Shown piece by piece: positions 36,062 to 46,700 of a stretch of 64,000 nucleotides of DNA. Position numbers and translations under genes: made by a program. This DNA is from Ginsengibacter hankyongi (GTDB taxonomy: Bacteria; Bacteroidota; Bacteroidia; Chitinophagales; Chitinophagaceae), in assembly GCF_008710285.1 (NCBI RefSeq), contig NZ_VYQF01000007.1, positions 124,001-188,000 of the forward strand, in the 5' to 3' direction. Position 1 is the stretch's first letter; each line of letters begins with the position of its first letter. Below the pieces are notes generated by a model. It was not told the DNA's origin, did not search any database, and saw nothing but the letters and a program-made list of their open reading frames with translations.

Positions 36062-37363
36062 ATGAAACATTTGACTAAACGGTTAAATACCTTGGTTAAG
36101 GTGATAGGGATGTTTTTTCTTCTAGGCAGTTTTTATAAAATTGAAGCCCAGGAAATATCACAGATTTCAATTGAACAGGCTAATCAATTGGCGAGGCAAA
36201 ATTATCCAATGGTCAAACAAAAGGATTTAATTAAACAAACAGCTAATCTTAACATTGAAAATTTTAGCAAGGGGTTTCTTCCCCAATTTACCATTACCGG
36301 TCAGGCTACTTATCAATCGGATGTCACCAGGATCGATATTCCTGTGCCCGGTTTTAAAATTGAACCTCTTTCCAAAGATCAATATAAAGTGCTTGCCGAT
36401 GTGAACGAGCTCATTTATGATGGCGGTGTTATTAAACAACAAAATGAACTACAGCAATTAAATTCGGAAGTACAACAACAAAAAATAGAAGTGGAATTAT
36501 ATAAACTTAAGGAAAGAGTGAATCAACTTTACCTTGGGATTTTATATTTGAATGCTCAGAAAGAGCAGGTTGCCCTTATCAAACAGGATATTCAAATCGG
36601 GATAAAGAATATGGAAGCCCGGGTTGAAAATGGGGTTGCATTCAGATCTAATTTAAATATTTTGAAGGCGGAATTGCTGAAAAATCAGCAAAGAATAATT
36701 GAGTTAGATGCATCGCAAAAAGGAATGATTGAAACGCTGGAATTGTTTATGAATGCGCATTTGAGGAAGGACGTTGTTTTTGAAAAACCTAATATACAAT
36801 CCAGCAGTGTTGAGCCAATTATAAATCGCCCGGAGATTAAATTATATACGGACCAAAGTAAAATGTACGATCATCAATCTAAAATTATAAAAGCAAGGAA
36901 CCAACCGAAAGCGAGTCTTTTTTTACAAGGAGGGTATGGCAGGCCAACATTTAATTTTCTTAAAAATCAGTTTGATTTTTTTTATATCGGGGGTATTCGA
37001 TTTAACTGGGCGTTAGGCGGTTTGTATACCAAAAAAAATGATAACCAGTTAGCACAGATTAACAAGCGAACAGTTGATTTAGAAAAGGAGACTTTTTTAT
37101 TAAATACAAATACCCAGCTAAAACAACAACAATCCGAAATTGATAAAATGAATTTGCTGATAGCAAGCGATGAAGAAATTATTGCATTGCGGGATAGCGT
37201 AAAAGAAGCAGCCAAAGCGCAATTGCAAAATGGAGTTATAACTGCCAATGATTATTTAACCGAGATAAATGATGAAGACCAGGCCAGGCAATCACTTATT
37301 ACGCACCAGATAGAATTGCTACAAGCGCAAATTAATTATCAAACTATATCAGGAAAACAATAA
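36062..37363 (+). CDS. TolC-family outer-membrane efflux protein
   Basis: The 433-residue protein has a signal peptide (cleavage near KIEAQ, residue 30). The long alpha-helical coiled coils and two repeats typical of OEP/TolC proteins are present (ISIEQANQLARQNYPMVKQ; KRTVDLEKETFLLNTNTQLKQ). It forms the outer-membrane duct for the HlyD-ABC pump encoded downstream. Length is normal for the family. HlyD follows 11 bp later. Confidence 0.9.
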   Translation: MKHLTKRLNTLVKVIGMFFLLGSFYKIEAQEISQISIEQANQLARQNYPMVKQKDLIKQTANLNIENFSKGFLPQFTITGQATYQSDVTRIDIPVPGFKIEPLSKDQYKVLADVNELIYDGGVIKQQNELQQLNSEVQQQKIEVELYKLKERVNQLYLGILYLNAQKEQVALIKQDIQIGIKNMEARVENGVAFRSNLNILKAELLKNQQRIIELDASQKGMIETLELFMNAHLRKDVVFEKPNIQSSSVEPIINRPEIKLYTDQSKMYDHQSKIIKARNQPKASLFLQGGYGRPTFNFLKNQFDFFYIGGIRFNWALGGLYTKKNDNQLAQINKRTVDLEKETFLLNTNTQLKQQQSEIDKMNLLIASDEEIIALRDSVKEAAKAQLQNGVITANDYLTEINDEDQARQSLITHQIELLQAQINYQTISGKQ

Positions 37364-37374
37364 ATCATTTTTTA

Positions 37375-38322
37375 ATGAAGACAAAAATTTTAATAACAGC
37401 ATCTTTTATTTTTTCTCTGGTTGCCTGCAACAACAACAATCGGAAGTTTGACGCATCGGGCACTTTTGAAGTTGATGAAGTAATTGTCTCCTCAGAAATA
37501 CCCGGCAAAATATTGTCGTTTAATGTTCATGAAGGGGATTCTATTCCTAAAAATAAAGTCGTTGGTGAAATAGACGCTGAAAATCTTTCCCTGCAAAAAG
37601 AACAGGTGGAAGCAACTATACAGGCATTAAGTGAAAAAAAGGCTGACGTGTTACCGCAGGTCAGCTTACTTCAAAAGCAATTAGCTGTTCAACAATCGCA
37701 ATTGAAAAACCTGTTGCATGAAAAAACAAGATTTGAAAATTTACTGAAGCAGGATGCTGCAACCGGTAAGCAAGTGGACGACATTAATGCCCAGGTGGAT
37801 GTTGCACAAAAACAAATTGCGGTTACTCAACAACAGATAAATGTGCAACGAAATACCGTTTCAACACAAAACAGGAGCATAATGAGCGCAGGAAAGCCTT
37901 TGGAAAAACAGGTTGCCGAAATAAATGATAAGATTCAAAAATCGAACATCGTAAATCCCATAGCCGGCACCGTTATAACCAAATATGCTGAGGAAGGAGA
38001 ATTGACATCAGCCGGAAAAGCCCTGTACGAAATTGCTGACCTGTCTGAAATGACGCTACGGGCCTACATTTCAGGAACACAATTGTCGCAGGTTAAATTG
38101 AATCAAACCGTGCAGGTGTTTGTTGATAATGGAGCTGACAAATACAAAGAGATGAATGGAATCGTCACCTGGATTTCTGATAAAGCAGAGTTTACTCCGA
38201 AAACCATCCAAACAAAAGATGAACGGGCGAACCTCGTTTATGCGATAAAAATAAAAGTAAAGAATGATGGTTATTTAAAAATTGGTATGTATGGTGAAGT
38301 AAGCTTCAACCCAAAATCGTAA
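37375..38322 (+). CDS. HlyD-family periplasmic adaptor (membrane fusion lipoprotein)
   Basis: The 315-residue protein has a lipoprotein signal with lipobox LVAC (Cys18). A biotinyl-lipoyl-like half-motif follows (GTFEVDEVIVSSEIPGKIL, then HEGDSIPKNKVVGEID), then a long alpha-helical hairpin (about 75-180) and the second half (NPIAGTVITKYAEEGELTSAG). It resembles YbhG, the adaptor for ABC-2 type pumps. It bridges the TolC-like duct with the ABC transporter encoded downstream. Confidence 0.92.
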   Translation: MKTKILITASFIFSLVACNNNNRKFDASGTFEVDEVIVSSEIPGKILSFNVHEGDSIPKNKVVGEIDAENLSLQKEQVEATIQALSEKKADVLPQVSLLQKQLAVQQSQLKNLLHEKTRFENLLKQDAATGKQVDDINAQVDVAQKQIAVTQQQINVQRNTVSTQNRSIMSAGKPLEKQVAEINDKIQKSNIVNPIAGTVITKYAEEGELTSAGKALYEIADLSEMTLRAYISGTQLSQVKLNQTVQVFVDNGADKYKEMNGIVTWISDKAEFTPKTIQTKDERANLVYAIKIKVKNDGYLKIGMYGEVSFNPKS

Positions 38323-38358
38323 GTCATTAATTGGAGTTTTCCACGAATAAAGAAAGGA

Positions 38359-39285
38359 ATGAAACCTGCAATAACAATAAATAATATTGTCAAATTTTAT
38401 GGTGCAAAAAGTAATAAGACAGAAGCGCTGTCAGGCATTTCATTTAATGTAAACGAAGGAGAATTGTTTGGCATTATTGGCCCAGATGGCGCGGGCAAAA
38501 CATCTTTATTTAGAATTCTTACAACACTATTACTTGCTGATGAAGGTGAAGCAACGGTAGATGGCTATGATGTAGTGAAATATTATAAAGAAATAAGAAA
38601 GAGAGCAGGGTACATGCCAGGGCGATTTTCATTGTACCAGGATTTAACTGTTGAAGAGAATCTGGAATTTTTTGCTACCATATTTAATACCACTATCGAA
38701 AAAAATTACCATTTAATAAAAGATATTTACATACAAATAGAGCCTTTTAAAAAAAGAAAAGCCGGCAAATTATCCGGCGGTATGAAACAAAAGCTGGCGC
38801 TATGTTGCGCACTTATTCATAAGCCATCGGTTTTATTTCTTGATGAACCAACTACAGGCGTAGACGCAGTTTCGCGAAAAGAATTCTGGGAGATGCTGAA
38901 AAAACTTAAGCAACAAAATATTACCATTTTGGTTAGCACGCCTTATATGGATGAAGCGGGAATGTGCGACAGAGTTGCTTTGCTGCAATCGGGCAAAATT
39001 TTATCAATTGATACACCGGATGGAATTATTGAACAATTTCAAAAGGATTTGTTTGCGGTACGTTCTTCTAAAATGCTTCCGTTATTAAATGATCTTAAAA
39101 TATGTAGCGAGGTGGAAGATGCTTATTTTTTTGGTGCATACCATCATGTGGTGATGAAACATAAAAATGAAGAACAACAATTAAAAAATTATTTATCAAA
39201 GTATGCTGGTGACGGGCTCGAAATAAATGCAATACGTCCCAACATTGAAGATTGCTTTATGGCATTAATGAAAAACACAGAATGA
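38359..39285 (+). CDS. ABC transporter ATP-binding protein (first of two)
   Basis: The 308-residue ATPase has Walker A GPDGAGKTS (residues about 43-51), signature LSGGMKQKLA and Walker B VLFLDEPTTGVD. The aspartate in GPDGAGKT is the same variant seen in the N-terminal ATPase half of YbhF. Here the two halves are separate genes. A C-terminal extension of about 80 residues follows the ATPase core. It powers the ABC-2 permeases encoded downstream. Confidence 0.92.
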   Translation: MKPAITINNIVKFYGAKSNKTEALSGISFNVNEGELFGIIGPDGAGKTSLFRILTTLLLADEGEATVDGYDVVKYYKEIRKRAGYMPGRFSLYQDLTVEENLEFFATIFNTTIEKNYHLIKDIYIQIEPFKKRKAGKLSGGMKQKLALCCALIHKPSVLFLDEPTTGVDAVSRKEFWEMLKKLKQQNITILVSTPYMDEAGMCDRVALLQSGKILSIDTPDGIIEQFQKDLFAVRSSKMLPLLNDLKICSEVEDAYFFGAYHHVVMKHKNEEQQLKNYLSKYAGDGLEINAIRPNIEDCFMALMKNTE

Positions 39286-39375
39286 ACACAGCGGTTATTT
39301 CCTGTTTCGGCGATTATGTAATTGATTGAAGTTTCAGTGGTACCGGTTTATAATTTGTTTAACAAAAAAATAAAA

Positions 39376-40122
39376 ATGAATGATGTAAAAGCTATAACGG
39401 TTGATCATCTAACTAAAAAGTTTGGAAATTTTACGGCTGTAGATAACATTTCATTTGAAGTAAAGAAAGGTGAAATATTCGGTTTTCTTGGAGCTAACGG
39501 TGCCGGTAAAACGACGGCGATGCGGATGCTTTGTGGCCTGTCAATTCCATCCTCGGGAAATGCAACTGTGGCTGGTTTCGATGTTTATCATCAAACGGAA
39601 AAGATCAAAAAAAATATTGGCTATATGAGTCAAAAGTTTTCCCTGTATGAGGATCTTACGGTAAAAGAAAATATCCGGTTCTATGCAGGTATTTATGGGA
39701 AAAGTAATGAATTTATAAAAAACAAAACGGGTGTTGTTATTAAAGATCTGCATTTGGAAAAGGAAGCCAATAAGTTAGTAAAGTCTTTGCCGTTGGGATG
39801 GAAACAAAAGCTGGCATTTTCGGTTGCGATTTTTCATGAACCCGAAATTGTTTTTTTGGATGAACCGACAGGAGGTGTAGATCCCGTTACACGTAGAGAA
39901 TTTTGGAACCTGATTTATGAAGCGGCAGCAACAGGAATTACGGTGTTTGTTACTACGCACTATATGGATGAAGCTGAATATTGTAATCGTGTATGTATAA
40001 TGGTTGATGGCCGCATCGATGCAATGGATACACCGCAGCAATTGAAAAAAGCTTGCGACGCTGCTTCTATGGATGAGGTTTTTTTGAAACTTGCAAGGAA
40101 GGCGCTTAGAAGCGATACCTAA
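39376..40122 (+). CDS. ABC transporter ATP-binding protein (second of two)
   Basis: From the ATG at 39376 the protein is 248 residues (MNDVKAITVDHLTKKFG). Walker A is GANGAGKTT and Walker B IVFLDEPTGGVD. The signature is the variant SLPLGWKQKLA, normal for the C-terminal half of YbhF-like pumps. A longer frame from a TTG at 39322 adds 18 residues without homology; the ATG is preceded by an A-rich stretch like other starts here. It pairs with the ATPase encoded just upstream. Confidence 0.92.
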   Translation: MNDVKAITVDHLTKKFGNFTAVDNISFEVKKGEIFGFLGANGAGKTTAMRMLCGLSIPSSGNATVAGFDVYHQTEKIKKNIGYMSQKFSLYEDLTVKENIRFYAGIYGKSNEFIKNKTGVVIKDLHLEKEANKLVKSLPLGWKQKLAFSVAIFHEPEIVFLDEPTGGVDPVTRREFWNLIYEAAATGITVFVTTHYMDEAEYCNRVCIMVDGRIDAMDTPQQLKKACDAASMDEVFLKLARKALRSDT

Positions 40123-40138
40123 AGATAATGGCCCAACA

Positions 40139-41245
40139 ATGAAACAATTTTTCTCCTTTGTAAAAAAAGAATTTCATCATATTCTTCGGGACCCGCGGAC
40201 AATGCTTATTCTTTTGGGAATGCCAATTGCACAAATTATAATTTTCGGATTTGCATTAACCAACGAGGTAAAAAATTCTAAAATTGCGGTGCTCGATAAT
40301 TCAAAAGACGTTGCTACCACTGCTCTTATACAACAAATAAATTCCAGCCGCTATTTCGATATAGAAAAAAGTCTTACTGATTATAAAAGTATAGATGCAG
40401 AATTTAAAACAGGAAAAATAAAGATGGTTATTGTTTTCCCCCAAGGCTTTAATGAAGATCTGCAACACTTTAATAAAGCACAGGTTCAACTAATAGCTGA
40501 TGCTTCTGATCCGAATGTTGCAAATACACTTGCCAATTATGCTACAGCAATTATTATGGATTATCAAAATCGAATAACTGATGATAGAAAACTTCCTTAT
40601 ACCATTCATACCGAAATACAAATGCTATATAACCCGCAACTAATGGGCGCTTACAGTTTTGTGCCGGGTGTTATGGCAATGGTGTTAATGCTTGTGTGTA
40701 CCATGATGACTGCAATAACAATTGTGCGTGAAAAGGAAACCGGAACTATGGAAGTGTTATTGGTATCCCCGGTACAACCGCTGAAAATTGTTATTGCCAA
40801 AGCTGTTCCATATTTATTATTATCAATGGTGAATATTATGAGCATCTTGATGCTGAGTGTTTTTGTGTTAGGTGTTCCTATCAATGGAAGCTTGCTTCTA
40901 TTAATAGCAGTGAGTATTTTATTTACGCTTACTTCCCTTGCATTGGGATTGCTGATATCGTCGGTTACGGCCTCTCAGCAAGCGGCTATGTTCATTTCAC
41001 TCGTGGGTTTGTTTTTACCAACGGTCATGCTTAGCGGCTTTATGTTCCCGATTGAAAATATGCCATTGCCGTTGCGCATTATCTCAAATGTTGTTCCTGC
41101 AAAATGGTTTTATACAATTGTAAAATCAGTAATGATAAAGGGAGTAGGTTTTTCATTAATCTGGAAAGAAGTGCTAGTACTGACGGGCATGATGCTTTTT
41201 TTCCTTGTATTGAGTATTAAGAAATTTAAAATAAGGCTGGCATGA
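40139..41245 (+). CDS. ABC-2 type permease (first of two)
   Basis: From the ATG at 40139 the protein is 368 residues (MKQFFSFVKKEFHHILRDPRT). It has one N-terminal membrane segment, a periplasmic loop of about 140 residues and five C-terminal segments, the YbhS/YbhR plan. The GTMEVLLVSPVQPLKIVIAK amphipathic coupling region is typical of the family. An upstream TTG in frame (40091) would overlap the preceding gene and is less likely. The stop overlaps the next start (ATGA). Confidence 0.9.
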   Translation: MKQFFSFVKKEFHHILRDPRTMLILLGMPIAQIIIFGFALTNEVKNSKIAVLDNSKDVATTALIQQINSSRYFDIEKSLTDYKSIDAEFKTGKIKMVIVFPQGFNEDLQHFNKAQVQLIADASDPNVANTLANYATAIIMDYQNRITDDRKLPYTIHTEIQMLYNPQLMGAYSFVPGVMAMVLMLVCTMMTAITIVREKETGTMEVLLVSPVQPLKIVIAKAVPYLLLSMVNIMSILMLSVFVLGVPINGSLLLLIAVSILFTLTSLALGLLISSVTASQQAAMFISLVGLFLPTVMLSGFMFPIENMPLPLRIISNVVPAKWFYTIVKSVMIKGVGFSLIWKEVLVLTGMMLFFLVLSIKKFKIRLA

Positions 41246-42360
41246 GGTCATTAAGATTTTTATTGCAGAAAGAATTTAGGCAGATTTTTCGGAATACCTC
41301 CATACTGCGAATTATTTTTTTAATGCCCATTATTCAATTACTCGTGTTGCCGTGGGCTGCAGATTATGAAATGAAAAATATTAATATCACTGTTATTGAT
41401 CACGACCATTCTCCTTATTCAAGACAACTGATTTCAAAAATAACTGCATCTGGATATTTTATTTTGCAGGATTATACTTCTTCATATAATCAATCATTGG
41501 TTGATATAGAAAAAGATAAATCTGATCTTATTCTTGAAATACCTGCTTCATTCCAAAAAAATTTAATTAAAGAAAATGAGTCAAAATTATTTGTTGCAGT
41601 CAATGCAATTAATGGTGTAAAAGCTAACCTGGGAGGAGCTTATCTTATTTCCATCATCCGTAATTTTAACGGTAACATCCGCTCTAAGTGGATACAATTT
41701 CCCCGTTTCAACCCGGAGTTAAATATTAATGTTGTTTCCTCTGACTGGTATAACCCGGAGATGAATTATAAATATTTTATGGTTCCGGGCATATTGGTAA
41801 TACTGGTTACGTTGGTAGGTTCATTTCTTGCATCATTAAATATTGTAAAGGAAAAAGAGATAGGAACGATTGAACAGATTAATGTGACACCTATAAAAAA
41901 ATATCAATTTGTTTTAGGCAAACTTATTCCATTTTGGGTGTTGGGATTAATTGTGCTAGGCATCGGCCTTGGCATTTCAAGACTTTTTTATGGAATCATT
42001 TCTGCGGGAAACCTGTTCGTAATTTTCGGATTTGCAGCAGTGTATTTACTGGCAGTATTAGGATTAGGATTATTAATTTCTACTTATACGTCCACACAGC
42101 AACAAGCAATGCTTATTTCATTTTTTTTAATAATGATTTTTGTTTTATTAGGCGGATTATATACTTCAATAGATAGCATGCCTCACTGGGCACAAATGAT
42201 GACCAAAGTAAACCCTGTTACCTATTTTATAGAAGTTATGCGAATGGTTGTATTAAAAGGGAGTGGCTTTGCAGATATAAAAAATCAATTTTTAATTATG
42301 TTAGGTTTTGCAATGGTGTTAAATGGGTGGGCAGTTTTAAGTTATAGAAAAAGATATTAA
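41242..42360 (+). CDS. ABC-2 type permease (second of two)
   Basis: The 372-residue protein starts at the ATGA overlap with the previous gene. It has the same layout: an N-terminal membrane helix, a large periplasmic domain (about 45-175) and five or six C-terminal helices, with GTIEQINVTPIKKYQFVLGK as the coupling segment. It probably forms the heterodimeric channel with the other permease. The pump probably expels lipophilic drugs or moves lipids, but the substrate cannot be read from the sequence. Confidence 0.9.
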   Translation: MRSLRFLLQKEFRQIFRNTSILRIIFLMPIIQLLVLPWAADYEMKNINITVIDHDHSPYSRQLISKITASGYFILQDYTSSYNQSLVDIEKDKSDLILEIPASFQKNLIKENESKLFVAVNAINGVKANLGGAYLISIIRNFNGNIRSKWIQFPRFNPELNINVVSSDWYNPEMNYKYFMVPGILVILVTLVGSFLASLNIVKEKEIGTIEQINVTPIKKYQFVLGKLIPFWVLGLIVLGIGLGISRLFYGIISAGNLFVIFGFAAVYLLAVLGLGLLISTYTSTQQQAMLISFFLIMIFVLLGGLYTSIDSMPHWAQMMTKVNPVTYFIEVMRMVVLKGSGFADIKNQFLIMLGFAMVLNGWAVLSYRKRY

Positions 42361-42463
42361 TAAAACAAAATGCTACGTGTGTGAAATATATATCGCACTT
42401 TACAACATTATTTTTATCTCGCCGTTAGTAGAGGATTAATTTCATTGCTCATTAATTCTTTTT

Positions 42464-43219
42464 ATGAAAAAAATAATTTTGCTCCTCGCTGTCTTACTTG
42501 TTACAACTCAATTAATAAATGCCCAGGACGATAATATAACCAAAAAAACGGCGGCGGCCGGCCATAAAAACATGGTCAAAATAAATTTATTTGCACTTGC
42601 CTTAAAAAATATAACTCTTCAATATGAGAGAGAAATTAGTAAAAAGACAACAGTGGCAATTGATGTAAGGACGATGCCGAAAAGTGGTTTGCCTTTTGAA
42701 AGTAGTTTTCGGAATGCAATAAGTGACCAGACGACCAAAGATCAATTGGATAATTTTAAAACCGGAAATTTTGCATTAATGCCGCAAATAAGGTTTTACA
42801 TGGGACATAAAGGAGCCTACCATGGTTTTTATATTGCACCCTTTTTCAGTTATGCTCATTATACAGCAAATCTTCCCTATAATTATACTGATAGCGGCGT
42901 TAACAAAACAATTCCTCTTGCTGGTAGTGTAAATACTATAACAGGCGGTATGATGTTTGGCGCCCAATGGAAACTGGGGAAATCAATCTATCTTGACTGG
43001 TGGATTTTTGGCCCGCATTACGGTTCTTCTAACGGAAGCATCAGTGGCAAAAAATCTCTTTCATCATCTGAGCAATCCGGTCTTAAATCAGATCTGGATG
43101 GCCTTGATATTCCTATTGTTAAAACAACCAACAGTGTGGACGCTAATGGTGCAACGGTTAACTTTAGTGGACCTTGGGCCGGTGTGAGGTCAGGCTTGTG
43201 TATTGGCTTTCGGTTTTAA
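42464..43219 (+). CDS. Outer-membrane beta-barrel-like secreted protein (DUF3575-like)
   Basis: The 251-residue protein has a signal peptide (cleavage near INAQ, residue 21). The family-like start is MVKINLFALALKNITLQYEREISKKTT, where the KNITLQYER pattern is typical of DUF3575 barrels. Amphipathic strands follow, ending in GVRSGLCIGFRF with a terminal phenylalanine. It is separated by 103 bp from the efflux operon and probably has its own promoter. Function unknown. Confidence 0.75.
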   Translation: MKKIILLLAVLLVTTQLINAQDDNITKKTAAAGHKNMVKINLFALALKNITLQYEREISKKTTVAIDVRTMPKSGLPFESSFRNAISDQTTKDQLDNFKTGNFALMPQIRFYMGHKGAYHGFYIAPFFSYAHYTANLPYNYTDSGVNKTIPLAGSVNTITGGMMFGAQWKLGKSIYLDWWIFGPHYGSSNGSISGKKSLSSSEQSGLKSDLDGLDIPIVKTTNSVDANGATVNFSGPWAGVRSGLCIGFRF

Positions 43220-43318
43220 AAAGATTATAATTTTTCGATCGAAGTACATAATAATTCATTTAATTAGTCGTGTTCTAAAATATATTGTTTGCAATTTTTG
43301 ATTTGAAATAATCTGAAT

Positions 43319-43346
43319 AAAAAAACCCGGTTCTTTTAAAACCGGG
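43319..43346 (-). terminator. Intrinsic terminator after trxA
   Basis: CCCGGTT (43326-43332) and AACCGGG (43340-43346) pair over a 7-base loop. On the minus strand seven T residues follow (A run at 43319-43325). It lies 22 bases past the trxA stop. Confidence 0.8.
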
Positions 43347-43367
43347 CTATTAGTGAAATTGAAAATT

Positions 43368-43685
43368 TTATTTTAAAGCTTCTATCTTTTTTACAAAATT
43401 TGATTTTGGCTGAGCGCCTACTAATTTGTCAACCACTTTTCCGCCTTTTACAAAAATTATAGCGGGGATGCTGGTAATTCCATAATTAATACTTAACTGA
43501 GGATTTTGATCAACGTTAACTTTACCAATATTTACCGAACCGTTATATTCTTTGGAAAGTTCCTCTACAACAGGCCCAATTGCACGACAAGGACCACACC
43601 ATTCTGCCCAAAAGTCTACCATTGTAAGTTTTTCTGAATCAAGAACTTTTTCTTTAAAGTTCGCATCTGTATATTCTACTGCCAT
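43368..43685 (-). CDS. trxA: Thioredoxin
   Basis: This small dithiol-disulfide reductase has 105 residues with the active site WAEWCGPCR (Cys30, Cys33), the buried aspartate region and the cis-proline loop GITSIPAIIF. There is no signal peptide, so it is cytoplasmic. It lies downstream of dnaE (89-bp gap) on the same strand and has its own terminator. Confidence 0.96.
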   Translation of the reverse strand: MAVEYTDANFKEKVLDSEKLTMVDFWAEWCGPCRAIGPVVEELSKEYNGSVNIGKVNVDQNPQLSINYGITSIPAIIFVKGGKVVDKLVGAQPKSNFVKKIEALK

Positions 43686-43774
43686 AATTAAATTTTTATT
43701 TTTTATTAATTTGTTACTAAGTGATTACAAAATTACATCCAATATCCATAAAATGATGTTTTGGCATATCCACA

Positions 43775-46700
43775 TTATGTTAATTCTACCTGAACGTCAA
43801 GTTCAGGCTTTTGTTGCAGGTACATGGCCATTTCGTCATTCATTTCAAAACCATTTTCAAGCGTGTACATGCCAAATTTAAGCTTTGAGTTGGGGTCATT
43901 AATGCAAAATTTCAAGGATGATTTCCCCGGAAAATGATTAACATTTTTGCTAATAAACTCAATAAATTCCTGCGAAATGTCTTTAGGATGTGCCTCTATG
44001 TACAGCTTTTTTGTACATGATTTCATTAATGATTCTAATAAAGAAATCTGGTTAACCTTAAATTCAAATTCTGATTTATTATAACGCTGCCTGAAAGTGC
44101 CGGTTAAAAATATCACCATTCCTGCTTCAAGGTAATTGCTGAATTTTACGTAGTCATCACTAAAAAGCATCAGTTCCATTTTACCTGAATAATCTTCAAT
44201 ATAAAAAACGCCGTACTTATTGCCAGACTTTGCAATCCGGTGTTGCGCTTCCGCAACAAGGCCTGCAATCCTGAAACTTCTGCCGGGATTTGGATGAAGA
44301 TTTACTGCCTCTTTAAACTCATTAAATTCGGCAATGGGTGTAAGTCCATAATATTTCATCTGAAAAGAAAAATTATCAAGCGGGTGACCGCTCATAAACA
44401 TACCGGTTACTTCTTTTTCAAAATCGAGTAATTTAATAAGAGGCCATGGTTCACATTCCGCCATGGGCGGCGGCTTTACTTCTTCCATTTGAAGATCTCC
44501 GAAAAGTGTATTCGTGCTGCTTGAAAGCTGTGCTTGGTACTGATTTCCAAAACGAATAATTTTTTCCAGTCCATTTATTGCATCACCGGGCGCTACGAAA
44601 AAATATTGCGCCCTGTGAATACTTTTGAAACAATCAAAAGCACCTGCATAAGCAAGGCTTTCAAGTGATTTTTTATTTACCGTTCTTTGGTTAACTCTTT
44701 TGATGAGATTATAAATAGAAGAAAATGCTCCGCCCTTTTTGCGCTCTTCAATAATATTTTCAAATGCTGCTTCGCCTACGCCTTTCATTCCGCTAAATCC
44801 GAAACGTATTTCGCCTTTTTTATTTACAGCGAAACCTTTTTGTGACTCATTTATATCCGGACCGAGAACAGTTAAGCCCATTCTCTTGCACTCTTCCATA
44901 TAGAAAGTAATTTTTTCAATAGAGCCAGCGTGGTTAAGCACCGCGGCCATGTACTCACTTGGATAATGCGCTTTTAAATAGGCAGTTTGATAGGCAACGA
45001 ACGCATAGCAGGTGGAATGTGATTTATTAAATGCATATTGAGCAAAGGATTCCCAATCTGTCCAAATCTTTTCTAATTTATTTACCGGGTGATTATTTTT
45101 TTTAGCACCTTCAATAAATTGCTCCTTCATTTTATCCAGTACGGAACGCTGTTTTTTACCCATTGCTTTCCTTAACATATCTGCATCGCCCTTACTGAAT
45201 CCTGCAATTTTTTGAGACAATAACATTACCTGTTCCTGGTAAACGGTAATGCCATAAGTATCTTTTAAAATCTCTTCCATTTCCGGAAGATCGTAATGGA
45301 TTTCCTGCCTTTCATGTTTACGTTCTATATAATCGGGAATATAAGCCATAGGACCCGGTCTGAACAGGGCATTCATTGCAATGAGATCATCAAATTTATC
45401 TGGCTTTAAATCCCGTAGATGTTTTTGCATGCCACCACTTTCAAATTGAAATGTCGCATTGGTATCTGCTCTTTGATAAAGTTTGTATGTTTCCTCATCA
45501 TCGAGGGGTAACGCATCAAGGTCAATAGTTACTCCGTGGTTCTGGTTAATTAATTGTAATGCGGTTTTTAAAATACTTAATGTTTTTAAGCCGAGAAAGT
45601 CCATTTTTAAAACACCTGCACTTTCAATGTTGCTTCCATCAATTTGGGTTAACCATAAATCAGAATCTTTTGAAGAAGCAACCGGAATTAATTCCATGAG
45701 ATCACGCGGTGCAATAATAATTGCTGATGCATGAATTCCTGTATTTCTTACAGAGCCTTCCAGTATTTCAGCCTCATGCAAAACTTTACTGCGCATGTCC
45801 TCACCGTTATATATGTCACGAAGCTTCTTTATATTGTCAATATCATCTGCGCCTACGCCTTCTTCACTTAATGATTTGGGGCCGGTAAGCGGCGCTTTCA
45901 AAACTTTTCTTAAAGAAGTGCCCGGCCGGTCAGGAACTAGTTTTGCCAATGCATTACTTTCTGCCAATGGCAAATCCATAACTCTTGCCACATCTTTTAT
46001 GCTCATTTTAGCAGCCATCGTGCCATAAGTAATAATTTGTGCAACCTGGTTTTTGCCATATTTATCAACCACATAATTTAAAACCTTTTGTCTCCCTTCA
46101 TCATCAAAATCCGTATCAATATCCGGCATGGATTTGCGATCAGGATTTAAGAATCTTTCAAAAAGCAATTTATATTTTACAGGATCGATGTTAGTGATGC
46201 CTATGCAATAAGCAACTACAGAACCGGCAGCAGAGCCTCTCCCGGGGCCAACAAATACGCCCATGTTCTTTCCCGCTACAATAAAATCGCTTACTATCAA
46301 AAAGTAACCGGCAAATCCCATGGTTTTTATGGTAAACAATTCAAAGTTGATGCGCTCTTCAATTTCCGGAGTTATAATTTTATATCTTTCTTTAGCGCCT
46401 GTCCACGTCAAGTGCTCTAAGTATGCTTCCTGTGTAGCGAATTCCTTTGGTACTGTAAAGTGTGGTAAAAGAATATCTCTTTTTAAATCGAGCACTTCAA
46501 TTTTATCTATAATCTCATTAGTATTGTCCAGTGCCTGTGGTAAGTCCTCAAATGCTTTTTGCATCTCCGAAGTATTCTTCAGAAAAAACTGGTTATTCGG
46601 AAAAGCAAAGCGTTTATTTTTGATCGTTACATCATCATCTGTAAATTCTCTAATCGCAGGAGTCGCTTGTTTTTCGCCTGTGTTAATGCATAATAAAATA

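Noticed and set aside
39322-39375. TTG-initiated N-terminal extension of the second ABC ATPase
   Set aside because: The extra 18 residues have no counterpart in the family and the ATG at 39376 has an A-rich leader; the extension is probably untranslated.
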